A stretch of DNA of 64,000 bases from VRUE01 sp963737575 (GCA_963737575.1 CAVTTJ010000006.1:1-64000), one strand, 5' to 3'. Shown: positions 1 to 8,369, counted from the stretch's first letter. Notes: generated from the letters alone by a model not told the origin. Numbers and translations: made by a program.

Positions 1-543
1 TCCCTCGGGCAGCAGTTTCAGCCGTGCAGAGTCGAGCTCGTAGACCGTGTCGCTGACGAGCGCGACCCGGTCGCTCTCGCGCCAGAGCCCGATCAGCCCG
101 GGGGCGTGGCCGGGGAGGTGGACGACCTTGAACCCGGCGACGTCGTCGCCCTCGGAGACGGTGTCGTCGATCCTGACCGCGCCGCCGTCCCAGCGCCGCA
201 GCAGGAACGGGTAGATCCAGCGGACCGGCGCGACCGGCAGCTGCGAGAGCTCGAAGTAGGGTGGGATCGCGGCGTCGCTTTCGGCTTCCGCCACCTCGTC
301 GGGGTGGCAGTGGACGGGTACGCCCATCGACGGCGCCGTGCCGCGGTGGTCGGCGTGGGCGTGGGAGAGGACGACCCGCTTCAGCCCGCCGAGCCGTTCG
401 GCCTCCCGGCGGGCGGCCTTGGCCATCGCCTTCGTCCCAGCCTCGAACTGGACGTAGCCGTCACCGTCCTCGAGGAAGTAGATGTTCATCAGGCCGCGCG
501 CATCGCCCTTCAGCAGCCAGACACCGTCGGCGACTTTCTCCAC
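1..543 (-). CDS. MBL-fold metallo-hydrolase (3' end outside window)
   Basis: This is the N-terminal 181 residues of a metallo-beta-lactamase-fold hydrolase; the gene runs off the left edge of the window. The zinc-binding signature HAHADH is visible near residue 60. Further on, a conserved HLPGHAPG segment and a VSDTVY segment match the later metal-ligand motifs of the fold. There is no signal peptide, so a cytoplasmic enzyme is likely. The fold covers thioesterases, lactonases and many orphan hydrolases, and the substrate cannot be told from this part. The GTG start at 543 is chosen because the homologous beginning (EKVADGVWLL) follows it directly. The gene is divergent from a tiny membrane-protein gene 23 bases away. 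Confidence 0.85.
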   Translation of the reverse strand, partial: MEKVADGVWLLKGDARGLMNIYFLEDGDGYVQFEAGTKAMAKAARREAERLGGLKRVVLSHAHADHRGTAPSMGVPVHCHPDEVAEAESDAAIPPYFELSQLPVAPVRWIYPFLLRRWDGGAVRIDDTVSEGDDVAGFKVVHLPGHAPGLIGLWRESDRVALVSDTVYELDSARLKLLPEG

Positions 544-566
544 GCGCCTCAGCCTATCCTGCGACC

Positions 567-716
567 GTGCCGACGCTCTGGAAAATGGGTCTGATCGTGC
601 TCGTCGTCTGCCTCGTGGCCTCGATGGCGATCGCGATCGTCCGCCTCGCGACGACGCCGACCGAGATCCTCGGCGACGGCTTTCGCGGCCTGCCCGCCCG
701 TCATGCCGGGCGTTAG
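567..716 (+). CDS. small single-pass membrane protein (49 aa)
   Basis: A 49-residue open frame starting with GTG. Residues about 8-26 form one strongly hydrophobic segment (LIVLVVCLVASMAIAIV), followed by a short polar tail ending in Arg. No family is recognised. It sits between the divergent metallo-hydrolase and the downstream universal stress protein. It is called because the membrane segment is clean and the gap would otherwise be empty. Chance occurrence of such a short frame in GC-rich DNA cannot be excluded. Confidence 0.45.
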   Translation: MPTLWKMGLIVLVVCLVASMAIAIVRLATTPTEILGDGFRGLPARHAGR

Positions 717-752
717 TATCACCGCGTCCAGCGACCAGAGACGGAGGCGGGC

Positions 753-1196
753 TTGTTCAAGCGAATCGTGGTTGGGACAGACGGATCGGACACCGCGTCG
801 CAGGCCGTGGAGCGGGCGACCGAGCTGGCGAAGCTGGCCGGCGCCGAGCTCAACATCGTCAGCGCCTTCGAACCGGTTTCCAAGAACCGGCTTGCGGCCG
901 AGCAGCGCGACGCCCCCGCCGACGTCCAGTACGAGATCAGCCCGACCGAGGACGTCAACCTGACGCTCGAAGCGGCGGCCGCTCCCGGCCGCAAGGACGG
1001 AGTCGATGTCCACGTCCACCCGGTCCAGGGCGATCCCTCCGACGCGATCCTCAACACCGCCGAGAAAATCGGCGCCGATCTCGTCATCGTCGGCAACAAA
1101 GGGATGACCGGCGCCCGCCGGTTCATCCTCGGCAGCGTGCCGAACAACATCTCCCATCACGCGCCCTGCAGCGTGATGATCGTCCAGACGACCTAG
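753..1196 (+). CDS. universal stress protein (UspA family)
   Basis: A 147-residue single-domain UspA protein, the usual family length. It opens with the first beta strand and Asp of the nucleotide site (RIVVGTDGSD). It ends with the ATP-binding glycine signature GNKGMTGARRFILGSVPNN, that is G-x2-G-x9-G-S, so it belongs to the nucleotide-binding subgroup. Such proteins act in the cytoplasm in stress survival; the specific trigger here is unknown. The TTG start at 753 is preceded by a GGAGG-like ribosome site at about 743 and is the only start that preserves the first strand. It converges on the subtilase gene 8 bases downstream. Confidence 0.92.
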   Translation: MFKRIVVGTDGSDTASQAVERATELAKLAGAELNIVSAFEPVSKNRLAAEQRDAPADVQYEISPTEDVNLTLEAAAAPGRKDGVDVHVHPVQGDPSDAILNTAEKIGADLVIVGNKGMTGARRFILGSVPNNISHHAPCSVMIVQTT

Positions 1197-1204
1197 CCGG
1201 GCTG

Positions 1205-2548
1205 TCAGTCGGAGGGGTCGGTGGCGCGGGCCGCGTCGATCAACCCCGCCCCCTGCTCGATCCGCGGCAGGCCGAGGCTGCGGGCGGTCCCTTCGAGGCG
1301 CGCGGCGACCGCCGCGGCGAGCTTCGAGCCCGTGAGCTTGGGCGGCAGCACCCCCGAGGCGAGGATCATCGATGCGACCCCGGAGACATGGGCGGCTGCC
1401 ATCGAGGTCCCGACGTAGTCGCCGGGCTCCGAGAAGACGCGCGGGTCGCCGGCCTTGAGCGTCACCTGGTAGATCGGGCCGGTCAGAACCGAGGGGCAGC
1501 CCGCCGCCGGGCTCCCGCCGCCCGGGGCGACGACGTCGACGCCCTTGCCGAACAGCGAGTAGTCGCCGATGCAGCCGCCCTCGGTGGTGCCGCCGACGCC
1601 GATGACACCGGGGCCGGTGGCCGGCGGGGCGACGCAGGACTCGGCGCCGAGGTTGCCGATCGAGGCCACCGTCACGACCCCCATGCGGTTTGCGCGGCGC
1701 AGTTCTTCGTTGATCACCGGCACCCTCTTGTGGCAGCCGAAATTGAAGCTCATGTTGATGACATCGGCGCCGTGATCGACCGCGAAGCGGATCCCACGCG
1801 CGATGTCGTCGGCCTGGCCGCTGCCGTAGCGGTCGAGGACCCTGACCGGCATCAGGCCGGCTCGATAGGCGAGGCCGGTCAGCCCGATGCCGTTGTTCGT
1901 CTTCTCGCCGATCGTGCCGGCGACATGGGTGCCGTGGCCGTTTTCGTCCATCGGCAGCCGGTCGTTGGCGACGAAGTCGTAGCCTTTGACGAACTGCCCC
2001 GAAGTGAAGTCCGGACTGCGGAGGAACTTCTTTCCCTGCGTGCGGTATGCGATGCCGGTGTCGAGCACCGCGACCTTGATTCCCTGGGCGCCCGGCCTGC
2101 CGGCTTCGGCCAGGTGGCGCCAGGCGCCGACCGCGTCGATGCCCCCGCTCGAGCTCGGGAATTCGCCGGTCGCAGTCGCCTCCCAGGGCAGGAAGTTCCA
2201 CTGTTTGGTCACCCAGCCTCCGGCGGTGCTGCTTGGGACGGCGTCGAGCGACCCCGGGTCGTTGGGAATTTCCTGAAACGGCGGTTCGGAGGCCGTCGCG
2301 ATGTAGTTGGGCTCGGCGTAGGCGACGTGGGGGTTGGCCTCGAGGGCGCCGGCGGCCTCGCGCACCCCGACTCCGGGCGGAAGCCCGACAGCTTGCCCCC
2401 GGGCTTCGCCCTCGAACTTGACGACGACCTGGTGCGGGGCGAATCCGTGGGACTGCGAGAGCCCTGTCGCCGCGCTCGCGGATGCGGCAAAACCGCTGCA
2501 GGAGAGCAGAGCGAGGACGAGTGTCGATGTGAGGATGCGGCGACTCAT
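1205..2548 (-). CDS. secreted subtilisin-like serine protease (S8)
   Basis: A 447-residue secreted protease. Residues 1-25 are a signal peptide, followed by a short propeptide-like region that includes the inhibitor-I9-type segment HQVVVKFEGEA. The peptidase S8 domain carries the full catalytic triad: Asp in AVLDTGIA (about 158), His in NGHGTHVAGT (about 203) and Ser in GTSMAAAHVSG (about 379), with an oxyanion-region Asn in SIGNLG. It should be exported and cleave proteins outside the cell or in the wall. ATG 2548 is chosen because a GGAG ribosome site lies 9 bases upstream and the signal peptide begins there. It is divergent from tadA. Confidence 0.93.
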   Translation of the reverse strand: MSRRILTSTLVLALLSCSGFAASASAATGLSQSHGFAPHQVVVKFEGEARGQAVGLPPGVGVREAAGALEANPHVAYAEPNYIATASEPPFQEIPNDPGSLDAVPSSTAGGWVTKQWNFLPWEATATGEFPSSSGGIDAVGAWRHLAEAGRPGAQGIKVAVLDTGIAYRTQGKKFLRSPDFTSGQFVKGYDFVANDRLPMDENGHGTHVAGTIGEKTNNGIGLTGLAYRAGLMPVRVLDRYGSGQADDIARGIRFAVDHGADVINMSFNFGCHKRVPVINEELRRANRMGVVTVASIGNLGAESCVAPPATGPGVIGVGGTTEGGCIGDYSLFGKGVDVVAPGGGSPAAGCPSVLTGPIYQVTLKAGDPRVFSEPGDYVGTSMAAAHVSGVASMILASGVLPPKLTGSKLAAAVAARLEGTARSLGLPRIEQGAGLIDAARATDPSD

Positions 2549-2642
2549 GATGCGATCTCCGATTGATGTTCCCCTGCAATCAACGAGCTTGCCACAAAAC
2601 ACCGCTGGGCTGGAGAAGTTGTCGGTCGCGGATACTGCGTCG

Positions 2643-3110
2643 ATGCCCGGCGTGGACACAGATACGGCCCGGCGGCGGCTGATGGAGCTGGCGATCGAGG
2701 CCGCCCACGAGGCCGAGGGCCACGGCGACGTCCCGATCGGCGCCGTCGTCGCACGCGCCGGGGAGCCGCTCGCCGCGGCGGGCAACGAGCGCGAACTGCG
2801 CGGCGACCCGACGGCCCACGCCGAGGTCCTCGCGATCCGGGCCGCCGCCGAGGCGCTGGGCGGCTGGCGCCTCCCGGACACGACCCTCTACGTCACGCTC
2901 GAGCCGTGCGCGATGTGCGCGGGGGCGATCGTCCTGGCGCGGATCCCCGAGGTCGTCTTCGGCGCGCCGGACCCGAGGGCCGGGGCGGCCGGAAGCGTCC
3001 TCGACGTCCTCGGCGACCCCGGCCTCAACCACCGGCCCGTGGTCAGCGGTGGCCTGCTCGAGGACGAGTGCGCCGCGCTCCTGCGGGAGTTCTTCGCGGC
3101 TCGGCGTTGA
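2643..3110 (+). CDS. tadA: tRNA-specific adenosine deaminase TadA
   Basis: A 155-residue cytidine-deaminase-fold protein. The catalytic zinc site is complete: HAE in TAHAEV (about residue 58) and PCAMCAGA (Cys about 87 and 90). The context (PIGAVV upstream, ARIPEVVFGAPDPRAG downstream) is that of bacterial TadA. TadA deaminates A34 to inosine in tRNA-Arg(ACG). The start may be ATG 2643 or the GTG nine bases later; the core begins at ARRRLMELAI. Immediately downstream lie an anti-sigma relic and a tRNA-Ser gene. Confidence 0.93.
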   Translation: MPGVDTDTARRRLMELAIEAAHEAEGHGDVPIGAVVARAGEPLAAAGNERELRGDPTAHAEVLAIRAAAEALGGWRLPDTTLYVTLEPCAMCAGAIVLARIPEVVFGAPDPRAGAAGSVLDVLGDPGLNHRPVVSGGLLEDECAALLREFFAARR

Positions 3111-3357
3111 CGGCGAGACCCTCGCCCAGCGCCCGTCTGCCTTCGAGGCATGGGTCCGGCGCCGGGGCCAGGTCGAACCCGTGAAGGCGCTCTTCGTCCC
3201 CGACCACGAAGGTCGCGCCCAGACGGCGATCGGGGACATGGGCGGCGTCGATTTGGTGATGGTCACCACCGAGCCGCAGGGCGGCAGCAGGTCGCCGACC
3301 TCGTCGCCGATCGTCACCGTCGCAATCGAATGGGAGCCGCTTCGCGGCTACCCTTGA
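3111..3357 (+). pseudogene. relic of an anti-sigma factor RskA C-terminal domain
   Basis: Between tadA and tRNA-Ser one frame reads AFEAWVRRRGQVEPVKALF, then a GDMGGVDLVMVTTEPQGGS segment and PTSSPIVTV. This is the pattern of the extracellular end of RskA-type anti-sigma-K factors (the YEAWV...TVEPAGGSPQPT region). Only this C-terminal part is present; the zinc/sigma-binding N-terminus and the membrane helix are missing, and no sigma-ECF gene is adjacent. The frame has no start of its own and is open only through the tadA overlap, so it is read as a truncated remnant. The assignment rests on motif recall, not on a search. Confidence 0.6.
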
Positions 3358-3363
3358 GGGCCC

Positions 3364-3453
3364 GGAGAGGTGTCCGAGTGGCTTAAGGAGCGCGACTGGA
3401 AATCGCGTGGGCGGGGTCAACCCGCCTCGTGGGTTCGAATCCCACCCTCTCCG
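3364..3453 (+). tRNA. tRNA-Ser(GGA)
   Basis: A 90-base class II tRNA. The acceptor stem GGAGAGG pairs with CCTCTCC (3446-3452). The anticodon stem CGCGA/TCGCG encloses the loop CTGGAAA, giving anticodon GGA. A long variable arm (GGGCGGGG..CCCGCC) and the T-loop GGTTCGAATCC are clear. CCA is not encoded. The last 37 bases overlap, on the opposite strand, the 3' end of the alpha/beta hydrolase frame. Confidence 0.96.
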
Positions 3454-4394
3454 CTATTTGCTGTGGCGCCCGGTGGCTGGCGGGCGAATTTCAGGATCAG
3501 CGCGGCGGTGCGGGCCGGTTTCTCGACATTGGGCGAGTGCCCGGCCCCCGGCACCAGGGCGGTCTGTGCGCCGGGGACGTTCGCATAGGCGGCGAGCGCC
3601 GGCTTCGATTCGTAGATCTGGTCCTCGGCACCGAAGATCGCAAGCAGAGGGGTGCCCGTCCCTTCGATCCTGCGGTCGAGCGGCTCGGCGTCCATGAAGT
3701 CCCCCTCCTCGCCGTCGGAGTCATATGAGGTGTAGGTCATCCGGTTGAATTCTTCGACGAACTCGTCGGGCACCTCATAACCGGGGGCGAAGGCGACCTG
3801 CAGCCCTTCGCTGATCGCCGAGTCCGGGATCACCTGCCAGAGCGCCGGCCCGATCACCGGCGCGGTGCTGAGTTCGGCGGTGAAGCCGATCCCCTTGGAG
3901 AACTTTTCTTCGGGCGCCTGGTCGATGATCACCAGTCGCCTGACGAGGTCGCCCGGGACTTCGATCAGCGCGGTCCCGACCGTGCCCCCTAGCGACTGGC
4001 CGACGACGGTCGCGCCGTGCACGCCCAGCCGTTTCAGCCCTTCTGCCACGAACGCCGCCTGGTCCTCCATCGAGTAGCCGGAGCCAGGTTTTTCGGACCC
4101 TCCGAACCCGCGCAGGTCCACCGCGATGACCCGGTGGCCGCGATCGAGCAACGGGTTCATCCGCTGCCACCACGCGATCGAGCAGGTGTAGCAGTGGATC
4201 AGCACGATCGGGGGGCCGTCGCGCGGCCCCCTTTCGAGCACCTGCATGTCGCCACCAGGCAGGTGCAGGATCCGCCCGCCCGGCACGGTCACCACGGCCG
4301 CCTTCGTCTCGCCCTCGACGACCAGGGTGTTGATCGTGAGCAGGACGGCGAGCACGCCGACGACACCGATCAGGATCTTCCATCCTTTGGCCAT
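3417..4394 (-). CDS. membrane-anchored alpha/beta hydrolase
   Basis: A 325-residue alpha/beta hydrolase with an N-terminal hydrophobic segment (about residues 6-24, ILIGVVGVLAVLLTINTLVV) that should act as an uncleaved anchor. The catalytic triad is visible: nucleophile Ser in VVGQSLGGTVG (about 133), Asp in FGAEDQIY (about 256) and His in GAGHSPNVEKP (about 284). An HCYTC oxyanion-side motif follows the first strands. The last dozen residues (GEGGIRTHEAG) are simply the antisense of the tRNA-Ser gene, so the true coding end abuts or invades the tRNA. The substrate is unknown; haloperoxidase or esterase types are possible. Confidence 0.88.
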   Translation of the reverse strand: MAKGWKILIGVVGVLAVLLTINTLVVEGETKAAVVTVPGGRILHLPGGDMQVLERGPRDGPPIVLIHCYTCSIAWWQRMNPLLDRGHRVIAVDLRGFGGSEKPGSGYSMEDQAAFVAEGLKRLGVHGATVVGQSLGGTVGTALIEVPGDLVRRLVIIDQAPEEKFSKGIGFTAELSTAPVIGPALWQVIPDSAISEGLQVAFAPGYEVPDEFVEEFNRMTYTSYDSDGEEGDFMDAEPLDRRIEGTGTPLLAIFGAEDQIYESKPALAAYANVPGAQTALVPGAGHSPNVEKPARTAALILKFARQPPGATANSGEGGIRTHEAG

Positions 4395-4425
4395 GCCCCT
4401 CGCCACCCTAACCGGGAGCATTAGG

Positions 4426-5319
4426 ATGGTTGCCGTGCGACGGCGTTCTCCCGTCATCTGGTCGGTCGCGCTTTCGGTAGCGATTGGGACGGTCCTGGCT
4501 GCAAGCATCGCCGGCGGACCGCCGGCAACCGGCACGGCGGCCGCGCTTCCCAACATTCCCAACGTGCCGACCGATGTGCCGGCGCCTCCGCATGTCCAGC
4601 TGCCGAAGCCCGACCAGAGCGCGGTCTTCAACCTGGTTGTCGAAGGGAGGGCCACCGACGAGTTGGTCTCGAGGCTTGAAGGCAACAGCAGCGTCTGCCT
4701 CGTGAATGAGGACGGTGACGTCAAGGAGACCGCCCTCTATCGCCGTGGCAAAGGCTCGCCGGTGCAGTTCGACCGCTACGGCAACAAGGTCATCATGCAC
4801 CGCGTCGGCCGCGAGTTCGACTCCTCGTTCGCGGCGCAGGTGACGACGTCGCGCACCGCCAGCGGCGGCAGCCATTTCATCCCGACGCTGCCGATCGTCG
4901 AATGCCCAAAACCCTACGAACTGGAAACGAACAAAGACTGCAAGAAGAAATTCCAGAGCTCGGCCAACCTGCTCCTGTCCTACACCGGTCGCCGGCTCGG
5001 CCTTGCCATTTCGGAAAAGTCGGCAAAAGCCAAACCTGCCAAGAACGAATGCGGGTCTGACCCGCAGACGGGGATCAGCAGCGCGTTCGAACTCGCCTGG
5101 CCCCTCTCACCCAAGCTCGAACCCTCGGCCGCGGGGGCGCTGAATCCGAAAGCGATCTTCGGTCACCGGAAATCGTTCGCGATCCTTCTGCGCTCCTCCG
5201 ATGTCGGCAAGAAACAGGAACGAGCCAGGATGCCCAGCTATGGGCAGCTTCACGGGTCCGAAACCGAGGCGGCCTTCAATGAAGCGACGGTGCGCCTGAT
5301 TCGGCTGCCGGGTGGCTGA
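4426..5319 (+). CDS. secreted protein of unknown function (297 aa)
   Basis: A 297-residue protein with an N-terminal hydrophobic segment (about 10-40) followed by a Pro-rich stretch of short NIPNVP-type repeats, consistent with export. The mature part contains paired cysteines (CLVNEDGD, VECPKPYELETNKDCKKK, NECGSD) and no catalytic motif I recognise. The central region (SSANLLLSYTGRRLGLAISEKSAK) and the end are mixed alpha/beta in character. ATG 4426 gives the full signal segment; GTG 4435 is an alternative. It is divergent from the hydrolase 31 bases away, so the two may share a control region. Function unknown. Confidence 0.75.
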   Translation: MVAVRRRSPVIWSVALSVAIGTVLAASIAGGPPATGTAAALPNIPNVPTDVPAPPHVQLPKPDQSAVFNLVVEGRATDELVSRLEGNSSVCLVNEDGDVKETALYRRGKGSPVQFDRYGNKVIMHRVGREFDSSFAAQVTTSRTASGGSHFIPTLPIVECPKPYELETNKDCKKKFQSSANLLLSYTGRRLGLAISEKSAKAKPAKNECGSDPQTGISSAFELAWPLSPKLEPSAAGALNPKAIFGHRKSFAILLRSSDVGKKQERARMPSYGQLHGSETEAAFNEATVRLIRLPGG

Positions 5320-5421
5320 CGAGTCGCCACGGGCGGTCTCGAAAACCAGTCCCCTCGTTTGGCGAAAGCACCGGGTGGCGGCAGGGCTGCCGGCCCGGCT
5401 ACCGTCTGGCGCGCGGCCCCG

Positions 5422-5450
5422 TTGACAGAGGGCGCGCGGCGGCATAACGT
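5422..5450 (+). promoter_or_regulatory. consensus housekeeping promoter (TTGACA-N17-TAACGT)
   Basis: TTGACA at 5422-5427 and TAACGT at 5445-5450 are separated by exactly 17 bases, about 67 bases upstream of the beta-helix gene. The -35 is a perfect match and the -10 matches at the conserved T, A and final T. A GAGGAG ribosome site follows at about 5505. Confidence 0.7.
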
Positions 5451-5517
5451 TTCCAGGTCCGGCCGAAGCAGGCCCGGTCTCGTCGAGGACTCAACCGCTG
5501 CCCGAGGAGGAGATTAG

Positions 5518-7083
5518 ATGCATGCCAGAGGCCCGGATCGATTCAGAACTTTCGGCAGTTCGACCGCAGTCATGGTGGTGGCGCTCCTACTCACGGCTGT
5601 CGTGTTCGGCACCGCCTCCGCCTCCGCCTCCACCCCCACCTCGGCTCCCCAGGTGAACATCGTCCGCCAGGGCAACCCGCCGGCAGCGGTTCCGGCAAAC
5701 ACCCATCACTACAGGGCTCATCACGACAAGGCTCATCACTACACAGCTCACTACTACAAGACGATCCAGGCCGCCGTCAACGCCTCAACCTCAGGCGACT
5801 GGGTTCTCATCGAACCGGGCGTGTACTACGAATCGGTCAAGGTCACATCCGCGCAGTCGGGAATCTGGATCCGGGGAATGGACCGCAACAAGGTGATCTT
5901 GGACGGCCAGAACGAACCGGGCAACGGAATTGAAATCTACAAAGCGAACAACGTCTGGGTCGAAAACCTCACGGTGCGTAATTTCGACACGGGCTGCTCG
6001 GAGTGCGGCAACGAGATCTGGTGGAACGGGGGTGCCGATTCAGGCGAAATCGGAGCGCACGGGTGGTACGGACGCTACCTGACCGCGTATGACACCGGCC
6101 TGAACGGCGGCTATGGGATCTTCACCGGCAACGAGGAACATGGTTCCTTTGAACACGTCTATGCATCCGGATTCAACGACTCGGGCATGTACATCGGCGC
6201 CTGTCGGGATTGCGACGCTCTGGTCTCGGATGCGGTGATGGAAAACAACGCGCTCGGCTACTCGGGGTCGAACTCGAGCGGTAGGCTGATCATCGAAAAG
6301 TCGGTGTTCGACCACAACCTCGTGGGCATCGCGCCGAACTCGGAAAACCCGGGCGACGGGCCTCCTCCGCTTGACGGCGCCTGCAATTCAGGCGAAAACA
6401 CCTCGCCGACACCTACGTTTGAATCAACCAGGGTGAAGCGCTGCGAGATCCTGCGCAAGAACCAGGTGATGCACAACGACAATCTGACCGTTCCGACGAA
6501 CGGGTCCACCGACGTGGCTCCGTGGGGCGTGGGAATCGAGCTTCCGGGTGACTATGCCGTGCAGGTGAACGGCAACACAATCGCCGACAACCCGAACGAC
6601 GGAGTGCTCGGATTCGAATACCCGAACCCATTCCCTCCGACCGAAGAAACCATCTTCTTTCAGCTTGCGGCAAATCAGATCAGCAACAATTGGTTCTACA
6701 ACAACGGCTACAACGAAAGCCCATATCTGACCGGAAGTCCCTTCACCGGAGATCTGGCACTGCTCAGCGACTACGCGGAACTATTCGGGGGCCCGCCATC
6801 GCAGTCCGACAACAACTGCGTCAGTGGCAATCATTTTTCGGGGGCGACCTTCCCGCCGGATATCGACGGGACCTGGGGCTGCAACCACAAGACCACCCCA
6901 AATCCAGGCGGCGGGCTGCCGGCGGCCGAATACCTGTTGACTCTCCTCGAAGAATCGAGATTCATCCAGGAAAACGTGACCCCTCCGGTGGGTCAGCCGG
7001 CGCCTCCGAAGCAACCGTCGATGCCGAACCCATGCAAGGGGGTTCCGAAGAACCCGCTTTGCCCGCAGAAAGGCAACCACTGA
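5518..7083 (+). CDS. secreted right-handed parallel beta-helix protein
   Basis: A 521-residue secreted protein. Residues 1-38 are a signal peptide. Next comes a short His/Tyr-rich repeat zone (HHYRAHHDKAHHYTAHYY, about 62-80), then KTIQAAVNASTSGDWVLIEPGVYYESV, the classic entry of a right-handed parallel beta-helix (pectate-lyase/NosD-like). Helix-turn motifs of the N-x-(IV) type recur (NKVILDGQN, NNVWVENLTVRNF, NNALGYSGSNSSG, NGNTIADNPNDGVLGF, NCVSGNHFSG). Catalytic residues of a specific lyase are not evident, so binding or hydrolysis of extracellular polysaccharide is only possible. The C-terminus is Pro-rich with a CKGVPKNPLCPQKGNH tail. ATG 5518 has a GAGGAG ribosome site. Confidence 0.85.
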   Translation: MHARGPDRFRTFGSSTAVMVVALLLTAVVFGTASASASTPTSAPQVNIVRQGNPPAAVPANTHHYRAHHDKAHHYTAHYYKTIQAAVNASTSGDWVLIEPGVYYESVKVTSAQSGIWIRGMDRNKVILDGQNEPGNGIEIYKANNVWVENLTVRNFDTGCSECGNEIWWNGGADSGEIGAHGWYGRYLTAYDTGLNGGYGIFTGNEEHGSFEHVYASGFNDSGMYIGACRDCDALVSDAVMENNALGYSGSNSSGRLIIEKSVFDHNLVGIAPNSENPGDGPPPLDGACNSGENTSPTPTFESTRVKRCEILRKNQVMHNDNLTVPTNGSTDVAPWGVGIELPGDYAVQVNGNTIADNPNDGVLGFEYPNPFPPTEETIFFQLAANQISNNWFYNNGYNESPYLTGSPFTGDLALLSDYAELFGGPPSQSDNNCVSGNHFSGATFPPDIDGTWGCNHKTTPNPGGGLPAAEYLLTLLEESRFIQENVTPPVGQPAPPKQPSMPNPCKGVPKNPLCPQKGNH

Positions 7084-7136
7084 TACCCAACCCGGTGGTG
7101 GTGTGAGTGGGCGGACTCTAAGGGCACGGACGCCGC

Positions 7137-7200
7137 TAGGATCGGAGTCCGCACAGGTCCCGGAGGGGTGCCGGAGTGGTTGAACGGGGCGGTCTCGAAA
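7137..7200 (+). repeat. 5' fragment of tRNA-Ser(CGA) with its promoter block (copy 1)
   Basis: Bases 7162-7200 match the first 39 bases of the intact tRNA-Ser at 16695 with one mismatch, up to and including the CTCGAAA anticodon loop. The match then stops abruptly. The TAGGATC block 25 bases upstream, shared with the other copies, is also present. No 3' half follows, so it cannot make a tRNA. Confidence 0.85.
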
Positions 7201-7712
7201 CCCATTCCTCTCTTTCGGCGTAGGAACACGCGCCAGCCCGCTGGCTGGGCATTGGGGCCAAACCCCTGCACGCCGGCGCCTTTCTTCGCTGCCTTGAAAT
7301 GCCGTGGCAAGACCGTGGCCTGCCCGGAATCAGCCTCAGCCTCGCAAACCGCGCTGTGAAGCGAATCGTCGCGATCTCGGTTCGATCTCCTCCGCGCTTC
7401 CAATTCGCCTGCTTCAGAGCTAGATGTGTTGGCGATGGCCAAGCGAGCGAAGCCTGAGGGGATCGTCATCCGCCCCGCAGTCGGCTGTGCTACCCGGCCG
7501 GGGCTCGGCCCGGCGGCGATCATGAAGGCCGCGTAGGTGATGCTCGCCGACTATCTCGAGCGCGACAGCGGTCGCTACAGTGCTCTGCACGGCTTGCGAG
7601 GATCGACATCGTTTGCTCGACATCGGTAGCTCCAAGCTGTTGGTGGAATGAACGCCCGGAGTAGCCCAGATGCCGGCCACGCCGCTAGAAGTGTGTGTAA
7701 CCGCCTCATCGA
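7201..7712. other. intergenic stretch without a recognisable intact gene
   Basis: This stretch follows the truncated tRNA. Short frames exist but none has codon structure or a motif I recognise. Bases 7539-7578 encode a short peptide-like stretch (MLADYLERDSGRYS) whose DNA recurs twice near 11.24 and 11.38 kb. It is probably decayed accessory DNA. Confidence 0.5.
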
Positions 7713-7732
7713 GACCGGAACTAGTTCCGGTC
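7713..7732. promoter_or_regulatory. perfect 20-bp palindrome, candidate operator
   Basis: GACCGGAACTAGTTCCGGTC reads the same on both strands. It lies 39 bases upstream of the -35 box at 7772, the usual place for an activator or repressor dimer. No run of T follows, so a terminator is unlikely. Confidence 0.5.
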
Positions 7733-7771
7733 ACCGCGGACCCGGGACTCGTCAGTCGACCTGCAATGGGG

Positions 7772-7800
7772 TTGACAGCCCCCGGCACTGGCAAGATAAT
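7772..7800 (+). promoter_or_regulatory. near-perfect housekeeping promoter (TTGACA-N17-GATAAT)
   Basis: TTGACA at 7772-7777, exactly 17 bases, then GATAAT at 7795-7800. It is the strongest promoter match seen in the window and points at the secreted-protein gene starting at 7863. Confidence 0.75.
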
Positions 7801-7862
7801 CGCGCCTGCAATCGGCGAACATCGGCCGCAGGCTAGGCAAGCCAGGGATGAAGGAGCTGCCG

Positions 7863-8369
7863 GTGAGGAAGCTAAGGAGGAATACAAGGAGGGTCGCGGC
7901 GCTCCTCCTGATGGCCGCCCTTTCGCTCTCCGCGGCCTCTCTCTTCGCGGCGGGCGCGGCTGCCAAAGGCAAGAACATCAAGCTGCCCGGCCTTGTGGTG
8001 GGCAAGATCAAGTCCCCTAGGGGACCTAATAGTTGCCGCCCCTATCCAAGCAAGGTCTCCTTGCTCAAGGGGAATCAAAATGCGGGCACCTTCCGCTTCG
8101 GAAGTTGCGTTGTGGGGACCTCGAACACGGGGTACTCGGGCACGGCCACGCTCAGGGTCGGCAGTCTGACGGGCAAGCACCAACTGAGCCTGGTCTGTCA
8201 CGCGGAGCCCCCAAACTTCACCTCGTCCAAGTGCGACGAGGGAGCGGTGCGCACCGGGCCCCCCAATTTCCTGGAGGAGACGTTCCACGTCAACGCATCT
8301 CAGCTCCCGACCGATCACGGCGCGCGGTTCGGAGTGGTTTTGAATACCCGGGTGCATCCACAGCCTTAG
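7863..8369 (+). CDS. small secreted protein of unknown function (168 aa)
   Basis: A 168-residue exported protein. Basic residues VRKLRRNTRR are followed by a hydrophobic core (VAALLLMAALSLSAASLFAAGAAA) typical of a signal peptide. The mature domain holds cysteines in NSCRPYPSK, FGSCVVG, LVCHAEPP and SKCDEG, plausibly two disulfides, and a beta-rich sequence. No known family is recognised. GTG 7863 is preferred over ATG 7848 because AAGGAG (7851-7856) sits six bases before it. It has its own strong promoter and upstream palindrome. It lies in the tRNA-Ser accessory segment. Confidence 0.7.
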   Translation: MRKLRRNTRRVAALLLMAALSLSAASLFAAGAAAKGKNIKLPGLVVGKIKSPRGPNSCRPYPSKVSLLKGNQNAGTFRFGSCVVGTSNTGYSGTATLRVGSLTGKHQLSLVCHAEPPNFTSSKCDEGAVRTGPPNFLEETFHVNASQLPTDHGARFGVVLNTRVHPQP

